Positions 1 to 13,079 of a stretch of 64,000 bases of DNA are shown piece after piece. The notes under the pieces are model-generated. The model searched no databases and was not told the DNA's origin. It was given only the letters and a program-made list of their open reading frames with translations. Source of the DNA: Marisa cornuarietis (taxonomy: Eukaryota > Mollusca > Gastropoda > Architaenioglossa > Ampullariidae). The stretch covers positions 160,001 through 224,000 of the forward strand of contig SMMW01000006.1 of the NCBI GenBank assembly GCA_004794655.1, written 5' to 3'. How positions within the stretch are numbered: position 1 is the first letter of the stretch; the number at the start of each line of letters is the position of its first letter. Both the position numbers and the translations under genes were made by a program.

Positions 1-298
1 CGCTGTTAAAAATAAATTAAACACTCCTAAACTTCACCTGATTATGATGTGGGCTTTATCGGAAAAAAGAGAGGAATTAGGAATGGAAATGAGCTGAAGA
101 ATGAACTTACTTTATTTCTTAGTGCACACAGACATAAGAGTAATGTGTGTGAATGGAAGAAACATGTTGTTTCCCCTTTCTTTTTTTCATTTCCACTTCC
201 TTTTTCACCCTTTTTATATCTTTTTCTGTCTTTTCTGTCACCCATATTCCTTTTTGCTCTCACATGTGGCCTGACTTTATATAGTTACATTTGAAAAA

Positions 299-391
299 GC
301 ACACACACACACACACGCGCGCGTACATACAATGACAACCTGTATGCTCACATACACGTACGCACACACACACATGCAGACACACACACAT

Positions 392-454
<63 letters not shown>
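299..454. repeat. (CA)n microsatellite
   Basis: Imperfect CA dinucleotide tract, nearly pure from about 395 to 454. Apparent minus-strand cysteine/valine open frames here are translations of the repeat, not genes. Confidence 0.95.
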
Positions 455-455
<1 letters not shown>

Positions 456-1126
456 CCCTAAACGCTTGATTACCATCCATAATCACGCACTCGTTTTAAG
501 TTTGTTTTGGGAAACACTAAGCTCGGTGCTATATCTGCAGAGAGAAACATGTTTACCCAAGTGCCCACTAAACGGCCTAAGAACTGCAGGTGCATGAATC
601 CTCGTTTTCCCTCGAATATAAAAGCAACAAAACTCGCTGGGCGCCGAAGCACCTTAAGGGGCCAAAGTCTTGTCGCGTCTCGAAGTTACACATCGCTAAA
701 CATCTGACCTCCCGTGAACTGTCCGGCCGCCAGAATCATAGAGAATCCGGGAAAAATTTCAAATCTTCAAACTAACGTTTTCCTGTTCCTGTGTTAAGAA
801 ATGTAATAATGTGATTTACCTGGCGAAATGACTGGATTTGTTTATAGAGTCTTGTACTAAAAATTTTTTAAATATAAAGGATACGGGTGGACGGCCTGGC
901 CGTAATCGTTGCTATATGATCCGGTCTCGATAAGCAAAGGCTAAGAGAGGTAATACCTACAGCAAATCGTGATGCTAGCACAGAATAGGTGGGCAAAGGC
1001 TTTCTAGGATGAAAGTACCTGCCTAATACCTTTTCTCGACCTGGGTTTACCCATTGCTTGACAGATATTGGCCGTGGCCTTGTATCAACAAATAAAAAGG
1101 TGCACGATTCTGTTTTTGTTTCTTTG

Positions 1127-1240
1127 GTGGGGTAGGAGGTTAATGGGGCAAACTGCCTAAGGCGCCTCTCATGCAACAGTCAGGATCAGGTGTCGCGAGT
1201 TCGTATCTTGGCTCCGACACATATCTTTTTCTCTTTCGAT
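1127..1240 (+). repeat. Possible tRNA-derived SINE head
   Basis: A tRNA-like stretch ends in a B-box-like GAGTTCGTATCTTGG, roughly 70 bases after an AATGGGGCAAACTGCC segment. The A box is poor, and no second copy close enough to define a consensus was found, so this is weakly supported. Confidence 0.3.
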
Positions 1241-2289
1241 TTGACGCGTGTTTATAGGGCTGACTGTCAGTGTTTTTGTCCGTGTACTGGGGTTTCCTTG
1301 ACCCTCTTTGTGTGCATGTTTGTGTGCGTGTTTGCATACTGGCAGAGGGGTTAAGATTACGTTTGTGTACGAAGAGTTTTACTCACTCCTAACAGGCCGT
1401 TGTGTGACCTTCCTCTGTGTGTCCGGCTAGTATTGCGTGGGGCTGGTCCTGGGGAAGGCATGAAGTAAATACGCTATACTATTTTTATCAATATTAATAA
1501 CAACTAAAAAGAAGAAGATCCGTGTAAGACTTTTGAAAATTTCAGTCGTTTTTGAAAGGCAAGCCATCAACACGTATCATTATTTTTAACCATTTCAAAC
1601 TTGTCATGTCTAAGAATGATAAAGCTGTAATTAAACTAGTTTAAAGGAAAAGCATGATACTTATTGGCATTTGATTAAGTTCGCTATTATTGTGATTCTC
1701 TACTTTCACAAAAGCAACACTAATTATATATGCCTAGCTCAAAGGCTGTCTTAAAATCAGCAAAACATTTATCTGTCTCCTATATTTTTGTTTACTTTCC
1801 TGTCCAAATACACGTTTTTTTTAGGCAACGTTCAATGTTAACCACATTTCAAAAACTGTATAAAATGCCCGTACAAATAAGCTGTACATTAAAATTACTT
1901 TCATTTGCGTCGCTGGCATTTAATCTCTATCTCTACACAGTTACGATCACGCACACGCACACGCGCACAGACACATATGCACAGAAAAGTGTGAGCTTTT
2001 TATCTTTCAACGAAGTTTGCTTTTTATTGACATACCACGCGTTGAGAGTCCTCATGCACACATCTAGACATTGATTTGTTCATTTAACAAAGAATCCTCG
2101 AAGGTATTTAAAGTTGCTTCAATTTATGTAAGATGTTGCAAGAATTTCTTCTTAGAATTTACTTTGTCTACATTTAACAATTCGTCAAAAACATAGTCTA
2201 CTTTCAGAGAAAATACAAATAGTATACACTACGATTAATTTAGAAATGTAAAACACACATTCCAGAATCGTGCAAGTCAAAGAATCTAT

Positions 2290-2420
2290 TAGGGAGAGGA
2301 ATGGAATGAAAATGAAAAGACATTCTTTCTGAGTGAAAAAGGATAAGAACACTGACAATAAGAAGGCGTGTCCCGACATGACAAAGGAGAAGAAATATTT
2401 TCTGCTGTCACAAACATTAG
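2290..2420 (+). repeat. Dispersed repeat R1, partial copy
   Basis: This segment shares an ordered series of blocks (CTGACAATAAGAAGGCGTGT, a MetThr/Ser-Lys-rich stretch, TTCTGCTGTCAC) with the longer copies at 30670-31115 (plus) and 7240-7650 (minus). The similarity stops after about 130 bases, so this is a truncated copy. Confidence 0.5.
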
Positions 2421-4954
2421 TTTCAGTGTAACCCGATATACAATGAGACGTCACCCCGATTGAATACTGTAACTAAATTATTTAACACTAATCGCTCAGA
2501 CTGGCGGCTAAAATTTTTGTTTATCGGTTAGTGAAGGACCTACGTGGCAATGACCCCGAAAATGTGATTTTGACTGACGCCGTGACCACCAGACCAAAGG
2601 ATCGAGTCTCTAGACTTTGCTGAATCGTCTGTTGCTGCTGCTGTGCGAGTTCAGTCTAGTCACGGACGAAGAAATATTTAGTAGTCATTTTATAGTTATT
2701 CAGCTTTTTTGTGATTTCTCTAATGTGTCTCATTTAAGACATACAACGTGATCTTCTCCACAGAAAAGTTCAGAGTGTGGTGATGTTTGCAGTGGCGTTT
2801 GATAATGAAACTTGCCGACTAGCCAATTCAATCACTATTTCTCACCCCCTTCCCCCCCCCCACACAAACTAAAAGTGACCTCAAATGCTCACCTGAAATG
2901 TTTCTCTTTGATGTTTTTTTATCTTTATTTAAATTCACTAAAAACATTAACAAGTTTTTTTTATCTTTACAGCACAAGTATAACAAAATAAATGTGCCTC
3001 TCCATTAACACTCATACATTATACGGAACATGGATTGTTTATGAGCACCACAGATGACGTTACACAAGTCACCCAAATAAAATAGGATGTTTGATAAGAG
3101 AACAGTGAGCATCACAAAAGAGGCAAGATTTGAAATAAAACTTGAATTTCACGTGACCAACGGACAGCTCTTGATTTAACAATAACTTAAGTCGGTGGCA
3201 TGCAACTTTCTGCTAACTGTAAGTTGTCTATGTTCCAGCATGGTGTTATAAAAGGTTATGTGAATATCGAGACTTAAATTAAAGGTCTTTAAATAAAGCT
3301 CGTTTGTCTCCAAAAACACATGTTGGACCTATCAAACAGATAAAATAAAAATGAATTCGGATGAAGTGATCTGGACTTAATAATCAATCTTTATAAGTGA
3401 TTGCGTATTAGAGTTCAGGTGGTAAATTATATTGTTTCCCGCTATGTATTCTCTCAAAACAACAGCAAACACAGAAAAAAGACCTTTTCACACTGTTTGG
3501 TTGTTCACGCTGTTCAATCATCCTATAGACTGCCGCATGGATCCAGTTACTAGCAACACAGAATTTTTAGCCACAAATGTGAACGACTAACTTTTTGTAT
3601 TTTGCAGTATTGAGTGTTTCAATTCTAGTGACCACCCAGGGCGCGTCTAGTTCCTTTGGAACTGAAGTCGAGTAATGTGACAGACACGATTTCTCCTCAT
3701 TTGTCGTTTCGGAACACACCTACTTCTTGTCACTGTCATGGTCGTTTTTGCGATGAAACAAACGTATTTCATACATTTTCCCAATGGACTTACCACTGAA
3801 CTCTTTTGGAATGTGTTTTGTACTTCTTAATACATCTTCTCGCAAAAAACCTACTATTCTGCTGTTAATGCGTTGTTTTCACTAGGTTTGATTTGTACAA
3901 AAATGTAAATTATAAGAATAAATCTTTGCATCATTTTACAGGGACTGGGCAATGTTACATATCTACAAATAAATGACATTTTTTGTCAAACTGATCAATA
4001 GGTAAATGGATTGCTAGACGTATTTGCATGACTGCTCTTAAAACTTCAGTATCAGTGTTTTGCATAAAACACAATCTTAAATTAAGTTCGCCAATCATAA
4101 TTTCCTGTGTGTTTGTGACGAGAGTGCGTATGTGGTCAAGCAATCATGCGTGAGAGAGAGAGAGAGAGAGTGGCTACACAATGCTAGGGACACAATTAGA
4201 AGTAATTTTAATGCATGACTTTGATGTGTACGCACAACTTACACAGCCCTTAAATACCGTTAAAATACAACTTTGTTTTTTAACTTTTAGTCAGATTGCT
4301 GTCAGAACTAAGCTTCGATCGTTTTATTGACTTAAGGCCATTCCAGCCGTTGTCACTTTTATATGGTGAGCTGAAAGTAGTCATCCTCTCACTAACCCAG
4401 CCACCCACATATACAATTATCCATTCATAAGTATCCCTATCCTACATAACTACATACACTTTGTATGCACACGCTCTGTCCACTCTACAATACCGAGAAT
4501 ATTATTCAAAACGCATTTGACATGCATAGCAACATCAGCATACATGGACAGGGGGTAACAATCACACATCACATAATACAAGTTCAGCCTTTGATATCAC
4601 TATCATCAGAATATTTCTCATATTTTAACAAGGTAAAGTTATCGAAGACACAACAAAATGTCATATAATTTCATTATTACACTTAGAATAAGCTGATTCG
4701 CAGAATTATTACAACTACATCTAAACAAGTTTGGATTTAAAAATGGTAGTACAGAACGAGTTGCTTGCTGCATGATGGTTATACCTGTTTGCACGATCAA
4801 AATCTTGGAACAGGGTATCCATGAAGACATTCTTAGTTTTTCGTTGCGTACAGAAAGAGAGGGAGAGACAGGAGTTGATCGTGAGTTTAAATTCAACACC
4901 TATACCTCTTAAACTACACATACAAAGATGATATCATTTTGGTGAAGCCTTGTA

Positions 4955-5110
4955 GCTGTTTAGACGCGGGCGGTTCGGTCAGCGCCTGTCACCAATACAG
5001 TGAGGACTGGCTGTCCTGGGTTCGGATCTCGTCTCAGACGCGCTGCTTTGCCGTGATATAGCCTTCGCTGCTTGGTCTGAGTAAAACACAAATACGCCCT
5101 CCACCTTCCT
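4955..5110 (+). repeat. tRNA-derived SINE candidate
   Basis: The segment looks like a tRNA half followed by an unrelated tail: GCGGTTCGGTCAGCGCC resembles an A-box region and GGGTTCGGATCTC is a good B box about 45 bases later. A cloverleaf does not close cleanly, so it is not called a tRNA gene. SINE heads of this kind are common in mollusc genomes. Confidence 0.4.
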
Positions 5111-6552
5111 TCTCAAGCGGTCTAATAGTACAGTCCGAAAGTATATGGGAAAGTATTACGACAAAAAAGACTAAAGAGCGAAAAGTCAAATCAAGAAGTT
5201 TGAAGGAGTTCATGAATCGCCCGTTCGTTGGTTCATGTTATATTAAATTTGAGCAGGCTCACATCAGCCGACTTGCTTGTGTATGTGGGTGGGGGTGATA
5301 GATGAGAGAGAGAGAAAGTGTGTGTGTTTGTGTTTGTGGGGGGGGGGGGAAAGTAGGTATGCGTGTGAATTAATGTGTGTAAGTGTGGCTACGTGAGTGT
5401 GTTTTAGGGTGTGTAGGTGTACAGCTATGTACGGGTGTGGGCGAGTGTGTGTTTATGTTCGCGCAAGCGCACACTTCAATAATTTTCAAAAATCATGTAA
5501 TATATTTTAGACAGTAGCTCGTAGATTTGAAAGATATATTTTCCTCAAGAACATTCATGGTCCTAATCTTGGCCATTAACTTTACCCGAAAATATCATTT
5601 TAATCCTATATAGAATATATTCTATGGGTACTCTTTCATGTACACTAAACAAGATCAGCTCAGACTAATGTACTTGTATCTGTCGGTTTGTTCGTTTTTG
5701 TTTGTTTTTTTGTTTGTTTTCTCATTTATCGAGTGTGAGGCTGAACAAAGAAGGCAGTAAAAGTTCTGTATCTGATGTTTCACCTACTTTCTCGTGATCT
5801 TGTCTTCTTTGTTTCACTTCCACTTCCTTACGACATATGGCAAACGCTAACATTAGAGAACAGCAACGGCCAATGTCTACGGGCACAGCGCGAGTCCCTT
5901 GTCAACGGTACAGCGCAGCACGTGGCGCTCACGTACTAGATTGTGGGGTGGAAAGTGGTATGAGAACGAATTTTCGCTTCCTTGCTCACCGCGTGTCTGG
6001 GACCTTGACGTTTACCTTTTACACAAGAACCATTTATGTTTGTGGAATAAAGCTCATTCGTAAAATGCTTTAAGCTGCTTTTCAACATTTAAGAAATGAA
6101 AAACATTGTAATCAAAGACAGTTATCATCATTTCTTGCTCGACTGTGTCCATGCATGAATGAATAATCATACTAAATAAAGATTAGCTTGGCGGTATTTT
6201 TAAAGTTCCTTGTGATACAGTATCCTTTAATTGCGCTGACGGAGAATTCCAAGTTTTGGGCTAATATAATTAAATAGATGTTTTATCTGAGGTTGAAAAG
6301 GAGTGCTTTTGCGCTTCAAGCAGAATTATTGTGAGATATCTGTGCTTTTGATGGCATATGCTAGTCAATAAAAATAGATTTTTAAATATTTTCAGAGCGT
6401 TGAACCGAAAACAAAGGGAAACAGTCTTTCGTGAGTAAATTACAGTATTTAAATTCTTATTAGACAAATATCTGTGTCAGCGACTGATTCAGCGAGTGCT
6501 AATGTAAATCCTATATAATTGTGCGACATTAAGCGTTTCGTTTAGTTGTTCT

Positions 6553-6945
6553 TTACCCGCAGTATGGAAGCCATACCAAATAAAAAAAAATTCACATCAC
6601 TTTGCAGATTTCATGAGTTAACTTTTCTTATTTTCAAGCCTTGACACAACCGAAGATCATCTGCATATTAAAAACAAAGTTCCTTGCGCAGATGTTCCTC
6701 TGATAAGCGACCCCATGACAATTTATCTGATGTTGACACTTACCATTTATTTTTTGGCAAAGATTTAAGCATGGTGAGATAGTTGCCGAGGTTCAAGCGA
6801 CACAACATATAAATCTCGTAAAGAATACAGTCTGCTGAGCTGACAGATCACATCACCTTTCCGCGACATCTTGTAAATGTCTGATATTAAAACTTCAATG
6901 TAGCGCGTCTTGGAAGCAGAACCAAATTGTCATATGTGAGAAAAT
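6553..6945 (+). repeat. Dispersed repeat R2, copy 1
   Basis: About 390 bases align along their whole length, in inverted orientation, with 41398-41785. Shared landmarks include GCGACCCCATGACA, TCTGATGTT(C/G)ACACTTACCA, CGAGGTTCAAGCGACACAAC and ATATAAATCTCGTAAAGAAT. The minus strand contains a donor-like GGTAAGTG at the same place in both copies. No transposon hallmark or long open frame was found, so it may be a repeat or a duplicated non-coding exon region. Confidence 0.65.
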
Positions 6946-7239
6946 TTATAAAAATGTGATAAAAAGATGACAGTCGTTTGTGTTCATGCTGGGTATAGAT
7001 TAACTCATTATTTTATGTTAATGTTTGGGGTTAGTGGTCTGTGACGGTGGCCAGAAGTCCTAAACAAAATTTATTCATAACCTTTTGAGAAAAAATGTAG
7101 CAAAATTAGCAACCCCCCCCCCCATCATTTCTTAACACGTCACTAAAGGTAAGTTATACAAAGCGGAAAAATGGTACATTTTGTAGTTTCTTTTAAACAT
7201 CTATAGCGACATAAAAAACGCTACAGACAAAAATGAAGT

Positions 7240-7650
7240 TACAGCTCCTCTTTTGATCTTCTTTGAGTAGGCAGAAAAGAAACTCCAAGGGTCTCCTTAC
7301 CACAACACAACAAGAGTCAGGACTTCATGTTCACTGCAGCACAGCACACTGACTTCAATTACTGGCTCTTTTCGGCGCAAATTAATCTCACGACTTGCAG
7401 CATCGTGGAGCATGGGGGCCGCACGAAATGGAAAATAATTATCAGTACCGTCTGAGTATTTAAAAAAATCACGACCGCCCTCGTTGCATCCGACTGCCTT
7501 GAAACTGAAGCAGAGTTCAGAGCTCCGTGACAGAAGAAAAATTTTCTTCTTTGACATATTCGCGACATCCCTTCGCATTGTCACTGTGCTGGCCCTTTTT
7601 AACAGTCAGATGAATTTATTTTCATTTTTCAAGCAATTTGTCTTCATAAT
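7240..7650 (-). repeat. Dispersed repeat R1, long copy
   Basis: Read on the minus strand, this segment matches 30670-31115 of the plus strand in order: CATCTGACTG, GGGCCAGCACAGTGACAAT, CTCTGCTT.GTTTCAAG, CACGATGCTGCAAGTCGTGA, CAGTGAACATGAAGTCCTG and TACTCAAAGAAGA. A 95-residue frame is open here but is interrupted in the plus-strand copy, so coding function is not supported. A GTAAGGAGAC motif resembling a splice donor is kept in both long copies. Confidence 0.65.
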
Positions 7651-9496
7651 GGTTTGTTTCACTTGCTTCTACTACGGGGAGTATTTGTTATTCTTATTAA
7701 CTAGTAGCGTAAACTAAAAAAGTAAGGTGATATCGTGTTCCATATTTAATGCAAGAAAAATTGTAAACAAGGTAAATTTCTGAAGAGGTATGAACAGAGT
7801 TTTTGCGTTGTCTTTCAAAACCTCTGAAATCTTACAATCCTCAAAAATTACCTCAAGGAATTCTAGAAATTTCAAAGCAACATAATGAGTAAATTTGAAT
7901 GGTTTGACGATAAGTAATTCTTGTTAAGAAGTTATTAAAATACATGGCATATTAATTTTCTGTCTTTTTACTGCCTTATAATTAGGGCAGATTTTAGATT
8001 TCCTATCTGTATATTATTGTGTTTCCTGTGTGAGACCACGAGACTCTCAACATCTGGGGAAAAAACCCAGATTTTAGCCCAAGTTCAAGTCTACGAGAAA
8101 GTATCATCTGCAAATAGGTAAATAGCATTAAAACAACATGTTTGCCCTTCCTTGTATAGCTATCTTTATGTATAATAAGTTATTTCAATGTTATTGGTTT
8201 TTGATACGGAACTGTTGAAGGTCCAATGGCATTTTCTAAAGCAATTAGACATTGGCGTATCATCTTTCGCCCTCTTAACTCTTTTAATTGAGTTTTCCAC
8301 TCATCCGGCGATGAACCGTGGCTTTTAAAACTCTCGACTGAAAAGAGTAACAGGACAAATGCATATTTGCAAATGATTAATAGAAACAAAATAAAGACGA
8401 AATCTTTTATTTGGAGTCAGCGCGGTTTTGGATCGAAGTGCCCGGTGACTGCGCGTTTAGGAATAAATGATGGCAAATATTTACATATGGATATCCTGCA
8501 GCAGAAATCATTGTAATTATAATATACACATGCATATTGTATAAATTTTTTTATTTAAATGTTGTTAAAATTGTGTTTCTCCGGACAGCCATGTGTAAAT
8601 AAAAAATGATTTAAAGAACTGATTTTTTGCGGTTATGTCTTCAACATCCTCTTTGTAACATGTATTTATTTTTTTCATTCAAGCCACAGAATTTGATAAA
8701 GAACACAACAGAATGCCATTGATCCTCATACTTTATCCTAGAGCTTTCGCCAGTTCATTGTAACCAAACACATGTTTGAATAGCTAGAAATAGTAGCAGC
8801 AGGGAACTATAAAAGAAAAAAAATATTAACATTGTAAACGATATATCCCCGCATGCACGCGTAAACACTCATCAAACAAATAAGCAAACAAACTGATTTC
8901 TTGAACAAGAATTGCTAGTGAAATAGATTGTAAATCATTAGTTACTTTATATTATTTACTATTTTGCGCGTGTGTGCTTAACTGCCTAACTATGTGTGCG
9001 TGCGGGTATATGTATCGGTAAGCATTCTCTTTTACTTTTAACATCAGCTGCAATGTAGGGTACAGCGGGCGGACAAAATGACAAAATATTCAGAGGAGTC
9101 TCATTTCCTTTACTGCCTTTTACAACTAGGGCCATGATATAGCTTATGATGCTGGAACGGCGTAAAACATTACTTACAAACCGTCACAGCTAAGATAGTT
9201 TCAGTGGGAAAGTGCCTACACTTTTATAATAATCTTTTTTATCATGGGAATGAATAAGACCATTGTACTGTGAGTCAGTCAGAACCCTCATCCTTCTGCA
9301 CTTTTTTATTCATTTTTTTCTTTAAAAGCACCAATTTCTTTGATAAAATGTGCTCTTGTCCCTATTTTCTTAAAATAACCGAATTGGTGAAGAGATATTT
9401 TGGTACTGAAACGGAAGCACTGATGACATATAAATATAAAGAGATGGTGAGAAACAGGATGAGTCCCCAAGCTTCTATTAAGTCGCCGGCAAATAT

Positions 9497-9570
9497 ATAA
9501 TAATAATAATAGTGAAGATTTTTATAGCGCATATTCACACTCATAGAGAGCATGCTCTTAGCGCTTAAAA
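9497..9570 (-). mobile_element. LINE/SINE 3'-tail fragment
   Basis: A TAA microsatellite is followed by TTTTTATAGCGCATATTCACAC and CATGCTCTTAGCGCTT. The same plan occurs at 61518-61590 and, more loosely, at 63428-63505. Such short GCGC-containing modules ending in a microsatellite are typical 3' ends of non-LTR elements or their SINEs; on that reading the element lies on the minus strand. Confidence 0.5.
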
Positions 9571-10398
9571 CGAGGAAGAGACGTGGACTAAGTAGACACA
9601 GAACAAAGGGGACGAAAGAAAACGACAGTACTGACGAAACAGAAAACATTAAAAGGCATCAAGTAACAGGAACAGAAAAATATAGTGATTCTGCGAGAAA
9701 GATGGGTAAAGTAGCAAGAGGGAAGGGGGCGGGGTTAAGAAGGACGAGCATTGTGCGGACAGTGCTAGGAGAAATGCTCAAGGAAGAGGTGCGTTTTCAG
9801 TGCAGATTTGATATATATATATACTCCCTCCGGCCCATAACTACCTTAGCTATATCTCACGAGTCATAACTGCACCATTCATTTATTCTGATTCATCCTT
9901 TGACTGGTGCCAGTTATATTCGTCCACCAGTTCTGCAGCCGGAAAGCAGTAATATTGTACTGTGAAGCATTTAACGAACTGCGGATCAGTAGACCGCTTC
10001 ACTTTGTTATGCAGACGAACACTCAAACACGCGCCATGCATTCTCATATCCACGGAATTTCGATACAGAAAGCAATCATTTATTACTTAGAAATCACAGG
10101 TAATGCTTGGATTCACGATCTGCTTAAATTTATCAAGTGCTCAAACATCGACCAGCTCGAAGCATGGCAGGGAAATTTTGCTCCTTTACTCATGATGTAA
10201 TCTCATTGCGTTCTTTCACAACTGTGTCCATCTTTCATGTCATTAAAGGTTTCCATTATTATTGCCTTCACAGGGAGAGTACTTCACATTCACCGTCAAT
10301 CTAAGTGTGAGGTTGGTAACATACATAATTTAAGTTTAATGTGGAGAAATTTCTTTACTATTATCGAAAAAAGTCGTTCATCTCTACTGGTCGCTTGG

Positions 10399-10428
10399 AC
10401 GGTCGGTCGGTCGGTCGGTCGGTCGGTC
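10399..10428. repeat. (CGGT)n microsatellite
   Basis: Seven tandem copies of a CGGT tetranucleotide. It produces a short Val-Gly-Arg-Ser repeat in one frame, which has no sign of being a gene. Confidence 0.9.
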
Positions 10429-13079
10429 TGTGACGTCCTTTGAGTTCTCTTTCAGAAGGAGTAGCATTTTCTCTAATTGTCAAAAAAAAGCATTGATTTC
10501 AAGAAAACTCGGTCAACAAACATCTGTATAAATTAATTAGTGCTTACATTCCGAGCCTAGTTATCGCAATTGCCACGTACCTCATCTCCTTAAAAATCAT
10601 TCTGTGTGGGATAAAATCAATCCGTCACTGCTCAGTCTGTTCCTCAATGTATATTTATCTGTCTAGCGCGTGCTAGCACTGGAAAGGATTTTTTACGTTA
10701 TTTTGAGAGTGTATAGCCAAGGGGTTAGACTATCTGAGTCTGGACAAAGAAGATGTGCACACTAGTTAACTTGATCTCCCTTAGCGCGCTACCCTTCTGT
10801 CACAGACGCTCTCACTCAGGTAGTCGGCTGGACATTTGCGCAGGCTTTTTCTTTAGTCCAAACAGAACAACTAAATCTGCCTCTTTGCAGGCCCTGTATA
10901 CATTTAATTGCATGAAACAATATGGTAAAGTACTAAATTAAAATTATAGATAATTGTTGAAGAAAAACTGTTTCTAAATACACATCCCGACAATTACTGA
11001 TTATTAAACAATTCCAATTAACAAATATTCTAAAAGAAAGAATAGTAGAGTTTATAGTTCGGCACAAGGTCACTTTTTACCGTTCACATTTGATAATGTC
11101 ATTTTACAACACTGTTAATAAAAGTTATTAGAGCGTAATGTTGAACTGATTCAAGAAGATATATATATATATATATTGTACAAATTATCTAAACAAAATC
11201 ACCGATGCCTCCTCTAGAGGACAGACGTTAAAATCTTTCATAGATGTCACCTCTAGAGGATCAGGTGTTAAACGAACTTGGTGCTGCCTCTTCGGGACGA
11301 GCGACCACAACTCTCCTGGGCTAAATACTCCAGGATGAAAATAACTGCGCCTATAATAGTTACAGAGAGACATTATTACTTAGATATATATCTATATACA
11401 AATAAAACAGAAAATTCAAATGTTATAAAAGCCAAAAGTGCAAAAGAAATTATATTGTCTCCCAGATTACCTAACCCCCCCCCCAAAAAAAAAACAAACA
11501 AACTATTTCTCATTCATCAGGTGCGGCTCGGCCACCCGCATTGTTCTAATTAGGTAACCTTTGTCTGTGACAACTTTCCACTGCTGACCGAGCTATTGAA
11601 CTTATAACCTCTTAGAGGTCTAGGGAAGGAGAGGCAACTATATATATCTATATATGCAGAGAGAGAGAGAGAGAGAGAGGAAAAACGTAGTGTCCTCGCA
11701 AATCACCGACCCCATGCTAAGTACAGTATCTAATACCTCACTTTTCAGCGACCCAATCATTATGCATTACTGGCCTACCTTCACTTTATTCGTCAACAGA
11801 AAAACACGTCAAATTTTTATTATTTCAGGTGTGAAGATACGTAGCGTCAGTATTTAAATGGTAAAAATAAGTGTGGGAATAAATAAATCTTTTATAATTG
11901 TTTGCTGTTTACCGTTGTATATATCATTCAACGATTTAGGTCATTAGCAATATCATCACTTTTGTTCAGCTGCGTGAGAAATGTTGGCTTTTTCCTAGAT
12001 TTCGCTCTATCAATGAAACAGCACCTCATCATCATATTCTGTCATTTGTGCTGTTGTGAGCTTCGGAAGATTAGTTCCATTAAGCAGTTTCTTCTAAAAC
12101 TCCAACTACCTCTTGTGTAATGTATTAGTCTTTGCAACACACGTTTCGCGGGTTGTCCTGATGTCCCGTTCTCTTCCCTTCGGTGTGTACAATATTCTGC
12201 TACCCTTCCTATCTCTCGGCGTATTGAATACACGGTTGCTTGTATCTGCGATACTTTCTACTGACGAAGCTTCATTTCGTTCCATCCACAAACAGTTATT
12301 TTTCATGCCTTGGCGACTTTAATCGTCACACCAACGGACTCCATGCTTTCTCAATGATGTGAATAAAAAGTGAAAGAATGAAGGTGACTTATGAATTAAT
12401 AATAATATTAATAGTGATATTAATAATTATATTGATAATGATAATGTGTAGATAATTGTTTTAATTTCCGGCATTAAAAATCTGCACTCCCTTATGCTGC
12501 ATTGTATTTCGCATTGCAGGTGTCGATTCTCAGTAAAGAATGAATAATACACTTAAATATTTGCAGGCATGTTCAAAATCATTTACAACGTCTTTTTTGC
12601 ACGGTTTGTGGTAGGTGTCTGCCTGCTTTTTCTTGTAGGAAAGCCGAAAAACTTGTGTCAATACAATCCAGTAGCAGGATACGAGATAGCGCCGTGCTGT
12701 ATGTACTTATTTATTTCCTCTAAGCGCGTCTCTTTTCAAGGTCCTGAGATAAACCTGGCAGCATTGAAATAAGATAATGGTGATTTTTGTAGATCTGACT
12801 GCTCTGAAGGCTGTTAAAGCTGTCATCAACTCTTAAGCAGCAGTTCATTCAACGATAATGTTTAGAACTTATTTGTTTTCTTTTGCTCTTTTGTTGCAGT
12901 TGGACACTGAATTATTCAAGATGTCTATTCTAACCGTTTTTCAAGTTAATTAAAAAAATACCTTGGTTACATAGTTCCCGTGTATGAGACAAAAAGGTCA
13001 GATATTAAAAATAAAACATAACTATAGTATGTCTTTTTACGATTCAAACCAATATAGGGCGGCTTTGACAGCGATCAGT

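Larger units (their letters stand above)
1..6552. other. Gene-poor flank, no supported coding region
   Basis: I see no convincing gene here. Short open frames are low-complexity, such as those read through the CA repeat, or lack recognisable domains and conserved partners. The stretch holds a long CA repeat, a GA run near 4151-4170, a G run near 5340, a partial copy of a dispersed repeat near 2290-2420, and two tRNA-like SINE candidates. Exons of a gene with large introns could be missed by eye. Confidence 0.6.
7651..13079. other. Non-coding stretch, repeats only
   Basis: No gene could be supported. It contains AT-rich spacer, a short LINE/SINE tail near 9497, a CGGT tetranucleotide array, TA and GA microsatellites near 11161 and 11658, and the 3' flank of the minus-strand receptor A1 at its right end. 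No AATAAA for A1 was identified close to the stop. Confidence 0.6.

Noticed and set aside
260..486. Cys/Val-repeat proteins from CA/TG tracts here and at 28.8, 34.9, 41.1 and 50.3 kb
   Set aside because: Pure translations of dinucleotide microsatellites.
4955..5060. Functional tRNA gene
   Set aside because: There is a B-box-like sequence, but acceptor and anticodon stems do not pair convincingly; a SINE head is more likely.
7297..7584. 95-residue minus-strand frame as a conserved small protein
   Set aside because: The homologous copy at 30.7-31.1 kb has in-frame stops, so the similarity is that of a repeat rather than of a conserved protein.
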